From positions 1 through 64,000 of the forward strand of contig NZ_CABSIF010000005.1 in NCBI RefSeq assembly GCF_902477725.1: DNA of 64,000 nucleotides, given 5' to 3'. The translations under genes and the position numbers were made by a program. Shown here in pieces: positions 17,988-26,325 of this stretch; within the stretch, counting starts at the first letter, position 1, and every line of letters begins with the position of its first letter. The stretch comes from an uncultured Desulfovibrio sp. GTDB taxonomy: Bacteria; Desulfobacterota; Desulfovibrionia; Desulfovibrionales; Desulfovibrionaceae. The notes beneath the pieces are model-generated. The model ran no database searches, was not told where the DNA came from, and saw only the letters and a program-made list of their open reading frames with translations.

Positions 17988-18146
17988 TTAGCTGTGGAAG
18001 ACGGTAAGTTTGCCAGTGGAGCCAATCGGCTCACCCTTCTGCTGGGGCTGGGTGGTCTTGGTAGACGCCGCGCCGGGATTGCTGGTGGTAACGGTGGGCT
18101 TCTGTTCGCTGGAAGTCTTCTGGGGTTCCTGTGCCTGTTCGGCCAT
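17988..18146 (-). CDS. Small hypothetical protein, 52 aa
   Basis: An open frame of 52 codons between the connector and scaffold genes. The start ATG has AGGAG 7 bases upstream and lies 13 bases after the connector stop. The protein is Gln/Thr/Ser/Pro-rich (MAEQAQEPQKTSSEQKPTVT...), probably disordered, with no recognised domain. Spacing to both neighbours fits an operon gene, and it is too short for common gene finders. Confidence 0.65.
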   Translation of the reverse strand: MAEQAQEPQKTSSEQKPTVTTSNPGAASTKTTQPQQKGEPIGSTGKLTVFHS

Positions 18147-18158
18147 AGGGGTCTCCTT

Positions 18159-19817
18159 TTATTCCACAGGCTCAGTGGCCTGCTGATTTTGCTGGTTCTG
18201 AAGCATTGCGCCACCCTGGCGTATGACCTCAGGGCCAAGTTTTTCCGTCATCATCTGCTGCTGTGCCGCCTGGGTTTGCTGCTGCTGTGCCTGCTTCATT
18301 TCCTCTTCGGTCTTGATGAGTCCTTCAGTGGCAATGCCCATAGAGGCAGCAAGGCGCATGATGGCGTTAGTTGGATTCACATAGCTCATGAAGGCTTGCC
18401 CAAAGGTGGCCTGACCAAACTTAAAAAACTCAACCAGCTTGGTTTTGTCATTCCCCCTGCCTATGGCTTCAAAGCCAGTGACGATGGAGGGGGCCACAAT
18501 ATCCTTGGGCAACTCAGGAATCCGGCGCTGCTTTGTCATGGCAGCCATGCGGCTACGGATGTAGGGCAACTGAAATTCCTGAGAAATAACGGTATAAACA
18601 CCGCCAAGACCGGATTCCAATTCCTGAGCGATAATACGAATTTCCTCAGCCGTAACACGTTCCGCGTCCCGTCTGATGCCATCCATCATGAGGAAGGCTG
18701 TTTTGAGGCTCTGCTCAAGCGCCTGAATCTTTGTGGCTGTGACTTGAAGATCAGCGCCCTTCTGCACCTGTAGTGTGGTGACATCCTGGGCATTGCCTTC
18801 AAGCACCGCTCCGTTCTCTGCTTCAGCCACAGACTTGGCAGAGGTAAACCCATTTGGATTGGTAAAGAACAACATACGGGCTGAAACAACGGAACCTTCA
18901 ACCAAAGCCTGATTCAGGGATTCAAGAGAGTTCAGGTCGCCTATCTGCTGTTCCACAAAGGAACGACCATAAGGCTCACCCGCCACCGAGTACATACGCA
19001 CCGGAAACCAGGGGCATTCGTCAGTCTTGTAGCTGCCAGATGTCCCAGGCACCTTCTGGCCCATACACTCCTGATGAATCTTCCACTTCTTCCCAGCCAG
19101 CTTGAGGTGGGTATAAAGCTCAACCTCGCATTCCTTACCCCCGCTGCCGCCGTCTGCTTCTGTAAGCTTTTTCTTGGCAGCATCACCTATGGGGCCGGAA
19201 AGCTCCTTGAGGTTTTTCAGGAAAGCTTCAGGCAGGGTGTTGATGGAAACATCTTCCCTAACAATGATCTCCACAGCCTTGCCCATTGAATCCCTGTCCA
19301 CCACAAACCGGGACAGGGGAAACATGCGCAAGCCATCTTCCTTGTCATTGTGGTAAAGAACATTGCCGCCAATTATGAGGTGCATGTTCCCTTCATTAAC
19401 CACCGGACGGTCAGACGTGGATTCAATGTCGGCCAGAATTGCCTGCTCCACACGCGACAGAGCCTTGTCCATCTTTGTGCGGAACTCCTTGTCTTCCTGC
19501 TCCTGCTGCTCTTCCAGAACCATATTGTTCACCCGCAGTCTGAAGCAGGGTTCGTTGGGCGGGAGCATGGTGAGCAACAGCTTGGAGGCAAGGTTGGTAA
19601 CGCCATTGGCTCCAACGCTCTGAAAAAGTGAAGGGAGCTTCTGGCCTTCCGGCGTATCCTGAGGAGGGATGAGGTAAGGCAGGGTCAGTGCGGAGCAGTC
19701 CCGCGCCCGGTCAAGATAGGGCTGCCTTACGACTTCCAGCGTGGCATACCTGGCTGCGGTGGTTCCTTTTGCGGCATCTTCGGCTGTTGCCGAACTATTG
19801 GGGGATTGAGAGGCCAC
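18159..19817 (-). CDS. Head-tail connector / portal (T7 gp8-like)
   Basis: Dodecameric portal through which DNA is packaged and ejected. With the GTG at 19,817, which has GGAGG 5 bases before it, the product is 552 residues (T7 gp8 has 536). The region FQSVGANGVTNLASKLLLTMLPPNEP near residue 65 is the strongest family signature. The C-terminus is Gln-rich with repeated Gln/Ala. The start overlaps the preceding 82-residue gene by 23 bases. Confidence 0.92.
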   Translation of the reverse strand: MASQSPNSSATAEDAAKGTTAARYATLEVVRQPYLDRARDCSALTLPYLIPPQDTPEGQKLPSLFQSVGANGVTNLASKLLLTMLPPNEPCFRLRVNNMVLEEQQEQEDKEFRTKMDKALSRVEQAILADIESTSDRPVVNEGNMHLIIGGNVLYHNDKEDGLRMFPLSRFVVDRDSMGKAVEIIVREDVSINTLPEAFLKNLKELSGPIGDAAKKKLTEADGGSGGKECEVELYTHLKLAGKKWKIHQECMGQKVPGTSGSYKTDECPWFPVRMYSVAGEPYGRSFVEQQIGDLNSLESLNQALVEGSVVSARMLFFTNPNGFTSAKSVAEAENGAVLEGNAQDVTTLQVQKGADLQVTATKIQALEQSLKTAFLMMDGIRRDAERVTAEEIRIIAQELESGLGGVYTVISQEFQLPYIRSRMAAMTKQRRIPELPKDIVAPSIVTGFEAIGRGNDKTKLVEFFKFGQATFGQAFMSYVNPTNAIMRLAASMGIATEGLIKTEEEMKQAQQQQTQAAQQQMMTEKLGPEVIRQGGAMLQNQQNQQATEPVE

Positions 19818-20043
19818 TTGTTCCTCCCGCAGCACCCATGTTGCCGCCGCCAAGGTTCAGGTTGATTTTGAGAGCAGAGGTGCCCTTGCGCTGGGTCTCC
19901 CCCGTCTTGCTCCGCTTGGAGCCTTCACTGGTCACAGGGGCTTCAGCCACCTGTTCAACAGGGGGAGGTGTAGCCGCCACGGTTGGTGCAGCTACCGATT
20001 GTACTTTAGGGGAGCTAACGCCCCCACCACCTCCGACACACAC
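19795..20043 (-). CDS. Small Gly-rich hypothetical protein
   Basis: An 82-residue protein, MCVGGGGGVSSPKVQS at the start, then Pro/Ala/Thr-rich, ending in a Gly-rich tail. The GTG start has GGAGG 8 bases before it. The MC-x-GG opening resembles the start of the gp14-like protein in the same phage. It precedes and overlaps the connector gene, so it is probably a virion or assembly accessory. No family recognised. Confidence 0.55.
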   Translation of the reverse strand: MCVGGGGGVSSPKVQSVAAPTVAATPPPVEQVAEAPVTSEGSKRSKTGETQRKGTSALKINLNLGGGNMGAAGGTSGLSIPQ

Positions 20044-20067
20044 TAGGCATTCCTCCTTTATTTGAGG

Positions 20068-20289
20068 TTACTGGATTACCCCTCCCCTGTTCTGCTGCCT
20101 GTCAAAAGCTGCCCGGAGCTTTCGCACCAGGGCGCGTTCACCGGCGTACATCCAGATTTGCCTTTCGGTATCCAGGATGTCGGGGCAGCGTTCAGGGATG
20201 GTTTTTTCAAGCCATTCCACAAGTTCCCTGTTAATGGGAACATCACTGAGATTTGTGGGGGTTTTACCCGCCAACACGACAGGATTCAT
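20068..20289 (-). CDS. Small hypothetical protein after nrdG
   Basis: A 73-residue protein starting at the ATG at 20,289, which is preceded by GGAGA. It overlaps the end of the nrdG-like gene by 26 bases. A charged, helical sequence (RELVEWLEKTIPERCPDILD) without membrane segments or recognised domain. The longer frame beginning near 20,499 would overlap nrdG extensively and has no ribosome site. Function unknown. Confidence 0.55.
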   Translation of the reverse strand: MNPVVLAGKTPTNLSDVPINRELVEWLEKTIPERCPDILDTERQIWMYAGERALVRKLRAAFDRQQNRGGVIQ

Positions 20290-20761
20290 ATGTATTCTCC
20301 TCAATTTTCCATACGTTCTGGTTTGCAGAGGCCAGCTTGAGAGGGGCAGAAGAAGCATCATATATAATGATGGACTTAGCCTCTCCTCGCCGGTACTCCC
20401 CTGTTTTAACGAAGTTGAACCACGGGAGGAGGTTTTTGGGCACATCCTCAATACCTCCCCCTGTCCACAGCCAGAGCGCCAATCCTTCAGGCATGGCATG
20501 GCGTAGCGCCTTTATGAACTCAGCAGCATCAACCATATCCGGCTGACACAGCAGATCACCGCCAAGCACCCAGACGTGCTTGAACATCTGGGTGCCCAGC
20601 TTGTACCTGTTATCTCTGAGCCATTCAGGCCAGCGCCTTCCTTTGCCGAAAGACTGAGATTCCGGGTTGTGGCATCCGGGGCATTTGCGCGTACACCCGG
20701 CCACATACACTTCAAAAGCTTGGTGGGCCGGGTTGTACTCAGTGCCTATAATGCGGAGCAA
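20264..20761 (-). CDS. nrdG: Anaerobic RNR-activating radical SAM enzyme
   Basis: Generates the glycyl radical on the class III ribonucleotide reductase encoded just upstream. The 165 residues contain the radical SAM cluster motif C-x3-C-x2-C as CTRKCPGC near residue 22 and the downstream VLGGDLL (GGE-type) segment. Starts with TTG 2 bases after the nrdD stop, so the pair is translationally coupled. Requires anoxic conditions, consistent with an anaerobic host. Confidence 0.9.
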   Translation of the reverse strand: MLRIIGTEYNPAHQAFEVYVAGCTRKCPGCHNPESQSFGKGRRWPEWLRDNRYKLGTQMFKHVWVLGGDLLCQPDMVDAAEFIKALRHAMPEGLALWLWTGGGIEDVPKNLLPWFNFVKTGEYRRGEAKSIIIYDASSAPLKLASANQNVWKIEENTYESCRVGG

Positions 20762-20764
20762 AGG

Positions 20765-22753
20765 TTATTCTGCCTTGTGGTAGAATGTACGGTTGGGCCA
20801 GTCATGTTCCCGGCGCGCTGCGTTCCAGTGCTTTGTGTTGGTCAGAAAGCCAACCACGCGGGTGAAGGTATCGGTCACTTCCGCACCGCAGACAGGACAC
20901 TTGGGAGTATCCTTACCCACCGTCATGTGGCCGTTGGCGCACTTGTTGATGGCGTAGTTCACGGCGAAGTAAACAACACCGCAGGCTGCGGCATGCAGCA
21001 CCAGGGCTTCCATGGTTTCGGCCTTCTCAATCTGCTCACCAACATTGAGGTGGCAGATGGCCCCGCCAGTGCAATAGCTGTCCAGCTCTCCCTGAATGCG
21101 AATGCGGTCAAGGAGGTCAACACCTTCTTCCCACAGGGGGATGAACTGGTTGGAATACAGGGGATAGCCCTCAGGGTTCAGCCCCAGAAGGCTGTCCTTC
21201 TTCGCCAGCTTGACCGCAGAGGATTCACCGGGCACCTGCTCCATATTGTGCGGGGTGCCCAGCAGGCCGGTCTGCAAGTCGTTCACGGCATTGATGGTGC
21301 CGAGAATGCGCTTGGCGGCGGCAAGCCCTTCAGGCTCACGAATGTCGTAGCCCAGAATGTTCAGGGCTTCGTAAAGGCCGGTGAAACCGCAGGTCGAATA
21401 CTGGTGCTTCAAATCCATGAAACCCAGCGAGTACAGCGGCAGGCTGCCACGTTCAATACGGTCTTTGATGAAGGTGCGCTTGGCGTGATTGATGGTAGCC
21501 ACAAGGCTGACGGCCTGAACGAGGATTTCACACAGCGACTTCAGGGCAGCTTTGTCATCTTTATCGGCGGTATCTGCGTTGGCCTCCCGCGCCAGTGCGG
21601 GCAGGTTGAGAGTACACACACCAAGACTGCCGATCTTGGTGCTGCCAGCCCCAAACGAATTGGCATAGCCGAGGTCGTTGATGTTCGACCGCAAACGGCA
21701 GCAAGACGAAAGGGTACTGGTCTCGCCAATGTAGAAGTTGATGAAGCCGTACTTCAGGTTCTTTTTGGCGACCATGCGCAGGAAGGCTTTATCAGCAACA
21801 TGCTTACCTTCCTGTTCATCGTGGGCCAGAGAGAAGCAGGCTGTCACCACCGGGAACGTGGCAGGGTCACGGGATAGGACTTCGTTGAAGCAGTCCAGAA
21901 ACATTTCCTGCACAGCCTGCACGGTGGCAAGCTTGGGGGCAGCGCCATTGATGACGTAAGACGGGAGCAGCTTTTCAAGGAAAGGCTTGTCGTAGATGCT
22001 GACATTGGTGAAGGGAGACTGATTCCCCCGGAACTCCCAATTCAGGGTGTAGATCAGGGAGGTCAGGCATTCACCAATGTACGTCCACACTTCTTTCCTG
22101 TTGGTGCCCACGCATACATGGTTGTCGTAGTACGCACGGCAATCCTTTTCGCCATCCAGAATCATGTCCACATAGCGGGAGATGACAAGCAGCATGTCGG
22201 CAAGGCCAGTAGCACCGAGGGTGCTGTTGGCGGCGTACACCGTGAACTGCTCCACCTGCCGCAGCAGGGTCGAAAGGCTTTTGGGAGGCACGATGTCGAG
22301 ACGCCCGCCCATCTTCAGCCCTTCCAGGGCAATATCCAGGGTTGAGTAGTTGAAGCAGTACGGACGGCCAATGTCCCAACTGTCATTGATGTAGATGCGC
22401 CCGGTCAGTTCCGCTTCAATCACAACGTCAGCCGCTTCAATGCTTTCAGCTTCCCGCACGGCATTCCAGAGGTTGTACAGGGAGTTCAGCTTCATGAGCG
22501 GCTTGGGCACTTCGTAATTGAAGGTGATGACATCCCGGCCTGTGACGTTGGCGTTGGGGTCAATGGAATGGTCAGCCGTGGCTGAACCCTTGCGGTTGGA
22601 TGTGCTGAAGTATTCCCGGCTTGTGTGGTTGATGTCGAGCTGGCTTTCATGAATGCCCTCCAAAAGAAAAAGCCCCGCAGGATACTTCATGCGGAGCCTT
22701 TCGATCAGGGCTACAAAAGCCTCATCGTATGTTTGAGGGAGGAGCAACGGCAA
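20765..22753 (-). CDS. nrdD: Class III anaerobic ribonucleoside reductase
   Basis: Reduces ribonucleotides to deoxyribonucleotides for phage DNA synthesis. The 662 residues have the C-terminal zinc site CANGH...CPVCGAE and, about 15 residues later, RVVGFLTNTKHWN, whose Gly is the expected radical site. Active-site cysteine segments occur near LSSCCRLRSN and GSLGVCTLNL. A TTG start follows GGAGG. The ATP-cone of many cellular NrdD proteins is missing: the protein starts directly in the catalytic domain. Confidence 0.92.
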   Translation of the reverse strand: MPLLLPQTYDEAFVALIERLRMKYPAGLFLLEGIHESQLDINHTSREYFSTSNRKGSATADHSIDPNANVTGRDVITFNYEVPKPLMKLNSLYNLWNAVREAESIEAADVVIEAELTGRIYINDSWDIGRPYCFNYSTLDIALEGLKMGGRLDIVPPKSLSTLLRQVEQFTVYAANSTLGATGLADMLLVISRYVDMILDGEKDCRAYYDNHVCVGTNRKEVWTYIGECLTSLIYTLNWEFRGNQSPFTNVSIYDKPFLEKLLPSYVINGAAPKLATVQAVQEMFLDCFNEVLSRDPATFPVVTACFSLAHDEQEGKHVADKAFLRMVAKKNLKYGFINFYIGETSTLSSCCRLRSNINDLGYANSFGAGSTKIGSLGVCTLNLPALAREANADTADKDDKAALKSLCEILVQAVSLVATINHAKRTFIKDRIERGSLPLYSLGFMDLKHQYSTCGFTGLYEALNILGYDIREPEGLAAAKRILGTINAVNDLQTGLLGTPHNMEQVPGESSAVKLAKKDSLLGLNPEGYPLYSNQFIPLWEEGVDLLDRIRIQGELDSYCTGGAICHLNVGEQIEKAETMEALVLHAAACGVVYFAVNYAINKCANGHMTVGKDTPKCPVCGAEVTDTFTRVVGFLTNTKHWNAARREHDWPNRTFYHKAE

Positions 22754-22755
22754 GG

Positions 22756-23220
22756 TTATTCCACCTCCATGTATTCTTCGGGATTGAGCATGGCCTTGAT
22801 GTCGGGCAGGTTGCGTACAAGGTCGCGTTCCTTCATGTCGATGACATCCAGGGGGAAGTCGGGGGTGACGGTCTTGCGGCGGGCCACGCAGATTTCCTTG
22901 GGGGTCTTCAGATGGACAACCTTGATGTCGTAGCCCATGTCTTCGGCCAGACGCGCCCAGCGCTGCACATAGGAGGTACGCACGGTGCTTTCATCAATCA
23001 CCACGTCCAGACCCCGCAGCATGTGAGCGCGGGCCAGGGTGTAGAGCATGCCATGAATCTGCTGCTCCAGCGGGCCATAGAACTTGTGGCCGTGGGCCAT
23101 GCGCAGATCATCAGCGCAAAGCACCTGCACACCGGCAGGGACAAAGTTGGTATTGACGTAGGTGGATTTGCCAGCGCCGGGAAGGCCCAGCATAATAAAC
23201 ATGGTGGGTTTCTTGGTCAC
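22756..23220 (-). CDS. P-loop kinase (polynucleotide kinase-like)
   Basis: A 154-residue P-loop protein with Walker A GLPGAGKST at residues 12-20. A CADDLRM segment near 36 and DVVIDEST near 72 form the Walker B/substrate region, typical of T4 Pnk-like kinases. It starts with GTG after GGAGA and lies just before nrdD. A nucleic-acid 5'-kinase or nucleoside kinase role is inferred; the phosphatase domain of T4 Pnk is absent. Confidence 0.75.
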   Translation of the reverse strand: MTKKPTMFIMLGLPGAGKSTYVNTNFVPAGVQVLCADDLRMAHGHKFYGPLEQQIHGMLYTLARAHMLRGLDVVIDESTVRTSYVQRWARLAEDMGYDIKVVHLKTPKEICVARRKTVTPDFPLDVIDMKERDLVRNLPDIKAMLNPEEYMEVE

Positions 23221-23252
23221 AGTTTGAGTCTCCTGTGTTGCGTGTCTTTTGA

Positions 23253-23687
23253 TTAAATGGAAACAGGGGTGTTTCTGACGATGTGTGTGAGGTCGGGGGC
23301 TTTGTAGTTCGGCCCCTTCAGAACCTTGCCGTCTTCGCGTTTGACCGGCTTGCCGTCAGGCCCAAGCTTGCTCATGTTGGATTGGTGAACCAGCCGGAAG
23401 GCAGCGTCCAGATCAATGCCGATGCGGGCAGCCAGCCAGTAGGTGACGTAGAGGAGGTCGGCCAGTTCCTTGGTGAAGCGTTCCTTGATGACTTCAGAGG
23501 GGGCCACACCTTCCCACCAATAGGCCCGAAGGTTGGCAGCCTCTACCTCCAGCTCTTCCAGCTCTTCCTTAATGAGGTCAATGCCAAGATCAATTCCCGG
23601 CATGTCATCAAAGTCCTGGCAGACGGGCTGGCTCATGGCCTTCATGAACCGAGCCACAAGGGCGAGGTTATCTGTGCGGTCAGGCAT
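23253..23687 (-). CDS. MazG-like NTP pyrophosphohydrolase
   Basis: A 144-residue all-alpha pyrophosphatase-type protein with an EELEELEVE helix near residue 42 and the second acidic helix KELADLLYVTYWLAARIG near 72. These acidic helices bind metal in MazG/HisE-like enzymes. A phage role would be nucleotide pool sanitation or lowering of host alarmones. Sits with nucleotide metabolism genes and has AAGGAG upstream of its ATG. Confidence 0.75.
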   Translation of the reverse strand: MPDRTDNLALVARFMKAMSQPVCQDFDDMPGIDLGIDLIKEELEELEVEAANLRAYWWEGVAPSEVIKERFTKELADLLYVTYWLAARIGIDLDAAFRLVHQSNMSKLGPDGKPVKREDGKVLKGPNYKAPDLTHIVRNTPVSI

Positions 23688-24018
23688 TTGTTTCTTTCTC
23701 CTTTACCTGCTGGATAAGCCGCTCCAGATACACCTTGGCCTTCTGCAAATCCTCAAGGCCGTTTTTGGCATCGTGCCGCATGACGTACTTGATGATGTTG
23801 CCGGTCAGGAAGTCGAGCTTGTTTGCGGCTATGAAGTCCAGAGGCTGAATCTTGAACCGGGAGTAATAGGAAGGGCTGGTGGGGGTAGAGGGAGCCACAG
23901 GTTTATCCCTTGGCTCATAATCTAAATAGCCAGACAAGACACAACTCTTGCATGGTTCTTTTCCCAGCCCCATAAGATGAGCATTGCGGCATGTGCTGCA
24001 TTCTACTCTGGTGCCCAC
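23680..24018 (-). CDS. T7 gp1.7-like (DUF3310) protein
   Basis: The 112-residue protein has an N-terminal C-x2-C...C-x2-C cluster (CSTCRNAHL...CKSC), probably binding zinc. Its C-terminal half, YSRFKIQPLDFIAANKLDFL...KYVMRHDAKNGLEDLQKAKVYLERLI, is characteristic of DUF3310, the family of the T7 gp1.7 nucleotide kinase. GTG start with GGAGG 8-9 bases upstream. It lies 14 bases after the exonuclease stop region, and its end overlaps the next gene by 8 bases. Confidence 0.75.
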   Translation of the reverse strand: MGTRVECSTCRNAHLMGLGKEPCKSCVLSGYLDYEPRDKPVAPSTPTSPSYYSRFKIQPLDFIAANKLDFLTGNIIKYVMRHDAKNGLEDLQKAKVYLERLIQQVKEKETNA

Positions 24019-24773
24019 AGCTTCACCTCCCGCTCCTTAAAGTCATAATCCCCTTCCCGCAGGATACGAGCCATGCGGGCCATAAGCAGCGCATAGTCTT
24101 CCCCGAAGCCAGCCTTTTCATAAGCCGACACAACCACAGGCCACATAGCCTCAATGGTCTTGGGGACATCCTTCAGAGCCTTTGCCGCTGTGGCAGGGCC
24201 GAACTTGGGGCAGCCGGGGTAGCCATCTGTTGCATCCCCCATGAGGGTCTGCATCATGAACCAGTAGTCAGCATCTTCAACGCTGATTTCGTGGACACCC
24301 TCTTCGGGGTGCCCCAGATTGAAGAACTTGCCGGGGATGGAACGGAGGTCTTTGTCGATGGAGACGATGATGGTTTCCCTTCGTCTCTCCGGGTCAGTCG
24401 CAAGAATGCCCATGACATCATCAGCTTCCAACCGGGGCAGCACGGGTGTCTTGTGAGTGTTGCTGTTGATGAAGTGTTCCCTCAAGAACTTCAGGGCCAC
24501 AGGCCGGGGCTTCCCGGCGCGGTTGCTCTTGTACTGAGGGAAGATAGCCCTGCGAAAGTTGTTGCCACCTTCATCGGAGAAACAGAGCAGGCAATTGTCG
24601 CTGCCCAAGGTTTCCCTGATGAAGTTCAGTTTGTAGTTAAAAGCCGAAATGGCGTCCGTAAGATTGCACTGCGGAAAGCAGGAATCATCATCAAAGCAGA
24701 TGATCTTCTCTGCCCCGGCGCAGGCTTGGTAGGCCACCACGTCAGCGTCAATGAGAAGGAGAGGTGTAGGCAC
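24003..24773 (-). CDS. 5'-3' exonuclease (T7 gp6-like)
   Basis: Degrades host DNA and removes primers. Acidic active-site segments are visible in order: LLLIDADVVAYQA at the N-terminus, LEADDVMGILAT, SIDKDLRSIPG, and GDATDGYPGCPKFGPATAAK with its helix-hairpin-helix-like Gly-rich turn. A GTG start at 24,773 has GGAG 7 bases before it. An ATG at 24,809 is also open but has no ribosome site and overlaps the preceding gene more. About 256 residues. Confidence 0.9.
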   Translation of the reverse strand: MPTPLLLIDADVVAYQACAGAEKIICFDDDSCFPQCNLTDAISAFNYKLNFIRETLGSDNCLLCFSDEGGNNFRRAIFPQYKSNRAGKPRPVALKFLREHFINSNTHKTPVLPRLEADDVMGILATDPERRRETIIVSIDKDLRSIPGKFFNLGHPEEGVHEISVEDADYWFMMQTLMGDATDGYPGCPKFGPATAAKALKDVPKTIEAMWPVVVSAYEKAGFGEDYALLMARMARILREGDYDFKEREVKLWAPE

Positions 24774-25104
24774 GGGGTAACTCCAGTTGATAAACAGCTT
24801 TGTTGTCATGAATCAGCAATAGCTTGCCGATGCAGTTTGAAACCACAGGGGTACAGGCGAAAACTACTCTTGTTGAGTAAGGGTTCGATAGCGAATGCAC
24901 CGCATCCCAGCCTTTAAAATCAAACGTGACTGTGATTAGGAGTTGGTTGTTGCGCTCATCAAAGGAGGCTCCAACAACTTTAATGTGGTCGCCAGGGACG
25001 GATATCCAGAATGGGCCGCGTGGGGCGCTATACTCCACCCAATCAACAGCGTATGTTTTGGTTACTCGCTTCAGACGGCAAAGCTCTGCTTCCCTGCTCA
25101 TCAT
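24748..25104 (-). CDS. Hypothetical protein, paralogue A
   Basis: A 118-residue protein without recognised domain, predicted mostly beta. It aligns along its length with the neighbouring gene at 25,101-25,442: both have a TKT/TRK-x-VDW opening, an IKVVG/PKIVAMSFD segment, a LLITV/LVITT strand, and a GKL-x-L-(I/V)-HD-x-(K/R)AVY ending. The two genes overlap by 4 bases, so they arose by tandem duplication. No function can be assigned. Confidence 0.65.
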   Translation of the reverse strand: MMSREAELCRLKRVTKTYAVDWVEYSAPRGPFWISVPGDHIKVVGASFDERNNQLLITVTFDFKGWDAVHSLSNPYSTRVVFACTPVVSNCIGKLLLIHDNKAVYQLELPRAYTSPSH

Positions 25105-25442
25105 GATGAAACCCCCGGTTCGTACACGGCCCTGAAGTCGTGAACCAGCCAGAGCTTCCCGGTGTAGCCACCAAGAATCGAAGCATGTGCAAGAACCAGC
25201 TCTTCACGTTGGATGGGTGTGTTGAGAGAGGTAGCGTCTGGTTCCCAGCTCAGATAACGCGGCTCACATTCGGTGGTTATTACCAAGCAGTCCCTTGATG
25301 AATCAAAGGACATGGCAACTATTTTAGGGTTCTTACCCAATGTTGCGAGGCGAAACTGGTACATCCCACGGAACCTCTGCCAATCCACACAGACCGTTTT
25401 CCTGGTTAGGTACCGCCCATCAGAAAGGCGGCGCAGGCTCAT
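25101..25442 (-). CDS. Hypothetical protein, paralogue B
   Basis: A 113-residue protein, sister of the next gene downstream (see that entry for the shared segments). Its ATG follows AGGAG with 8-9 bases of spacing and overlaps the stop of the preceding gene by 4 bases. It has no membrane segment, signal peptide or cysteine motif. It lies within the DNA replication block between the polymerase and the exonuclease genes. Confidence 0.65.
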   Translation of the reverse strand: MSLRRLSDGRYLTRKTVCVDWQRFRGMYQFRLATLGKNPKIVAMSFDSSRDCLVITTECEPRYLSWEPDATSLNTPIQREELVLAHASILGGYTGKLWLVHDFRAVYEPGVSS

Positions 25443-26017
25443 GCTCTCTTCTCCTGCTCTCCCCCAAACTCAAACAGTTCGGGGTATTTCAAGTTCCCAT
25501 ACAGGTGTCGGCAGAACTCACGCCATTGCGGAAGCTTGTGCTGGTTACGCTGTATGTAAACCTCTCGCAGCACTGCATAGTTGCATGTGATTACACGGCG
25601 CTGAAGAAAGGACATAGGCAGATTGTCCAGCAGCTCATCAAATTTTCTGAGCTGCCGCAGTTCTTCCAGGTGATTGAGGAGGGTGTACCAAATGGGCCTG
25701 TCAAAACAGGCTTCGGTAAGTGGAGTCTTCAGAAGCGTGTGCATCTTGGATTCCGACTGAGCCACGGTGCCAATCTTGTAGGTGTCGAACTCAGACCAGA
25801 AATACAGGGGTGCCTGAATATCCAGATAAACCGTAATGGCCCGCAGAAACTTATCGTGTCCGTTGCCTTTACCGCTCAGGTTGGAGGCCCGTTCATACAT
25901 AGCCACCCGAAGCTCTCTGGGGAGCGGGGATGAATAGCCAGAGGTTTTCCCAAAGGAAAAGCCGAGGCCAAGAAGGGCTTCATCAAGGCCGTATTCACTG
26001 ATGATATGAACCCACAT
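25439..26017 (-). CDS. Unknown phage protein, possibly ThyX-like
   Basis: A 192-residue protein starting MWVHIISEYGLDEALLGLG, with GAGGAGG before the ATG at 26,017. The C-terminal part (LPMSFLQRRVITCNYAVLRE, then QRNQHKLPQWREFCRHLYG) looks like the helical substrate-binding region of flavin-dependent thymidylate synthases. The middle WSEFDTYKIGTVAQSESKMH resembles their Arg/Ser-rich signature only loosely. I regard a ThyX-related fold as possible but unproven. Position among nucleotide genes is consistent. Confidence 0.5.
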   Translation of the reverse strand: MWVHIISEYGLDEALLGLGFSFGKTSGYSSPLPRELRVAMYERASNLSGKGNGHDKFLRAITVYLDIQAPLYFWSEFDTYKIGTVAQSESKMHTLLKTPLTEACFDRPIWYTLLNHLEELRQLRKFDELLDNLPMSFLQRRVITCNYAVLREVYIQRNQHKLPQWREFCRHLYGNLKYPELFEFGGEQEKRA

Positions 26018-26018
26018 G

Positions 26019-26222
26019 CTACGCCTCCTCTTTAACGCACTCGACATCAAGAAGGCCGGTTTCAATGCTACTGCCGAGGATGCGGCGCATTTCGTCAAGA
26101 ACAACTGAAGCATTCTTACTGCTTATGACGGGCCACTTGTCCCCAAGGCCAAACCATCCGGCCCCTGTAACCTTCCACAGCGAATAGCAGTCGTTGGCAT
26201 CTTTCGTGATCTTCAGCTTCAT
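26019..26222 (-). CDS. Small hypothetical protein
   Basis: A 67-residue soluble protein (MKLKITKDANDCYSLWKVTG at the start) with AGGAGA before the ATG and a stop one base before the next gene. No recognised domain. It is the first gene after a pair of hairpin terminators. Confidence 0.55.
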   Translation of the reverse strand: MKLKITKDANDCYSLWKVTGAGWFGLGDKWPVISSKNASVVLDEMRRILGSSIETGLLDVECVKEEA

Positions 26223-26251
26223 CTTTCAATCTCCTGTCATTAATAAATGAA

Positions 26252-26320
26252 GACCCCGGCTTCCCCTCCTCAAGCAGAAGGAGAAACCGGGGCCATAATT
26301 AAAGGAGGCTTTGGGCCTCC
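26252..26320 (-). terminator. Tandem hairpin terminators
   Basis: Two hairpins follow the 128-residue gene on the minus strand. The first is GGAGGC/GCCTCC with a 5-base loop (26,304-26,320) followed by TTTAATTAT. The second is CCCCGG/CCGGGG (26,254-26,292) followed by TTCATTTATT. A double terminator suggests the gene upstream is highly expressed. Confidence 0.65.
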
Positions 26321-26325
26321 CAGGC

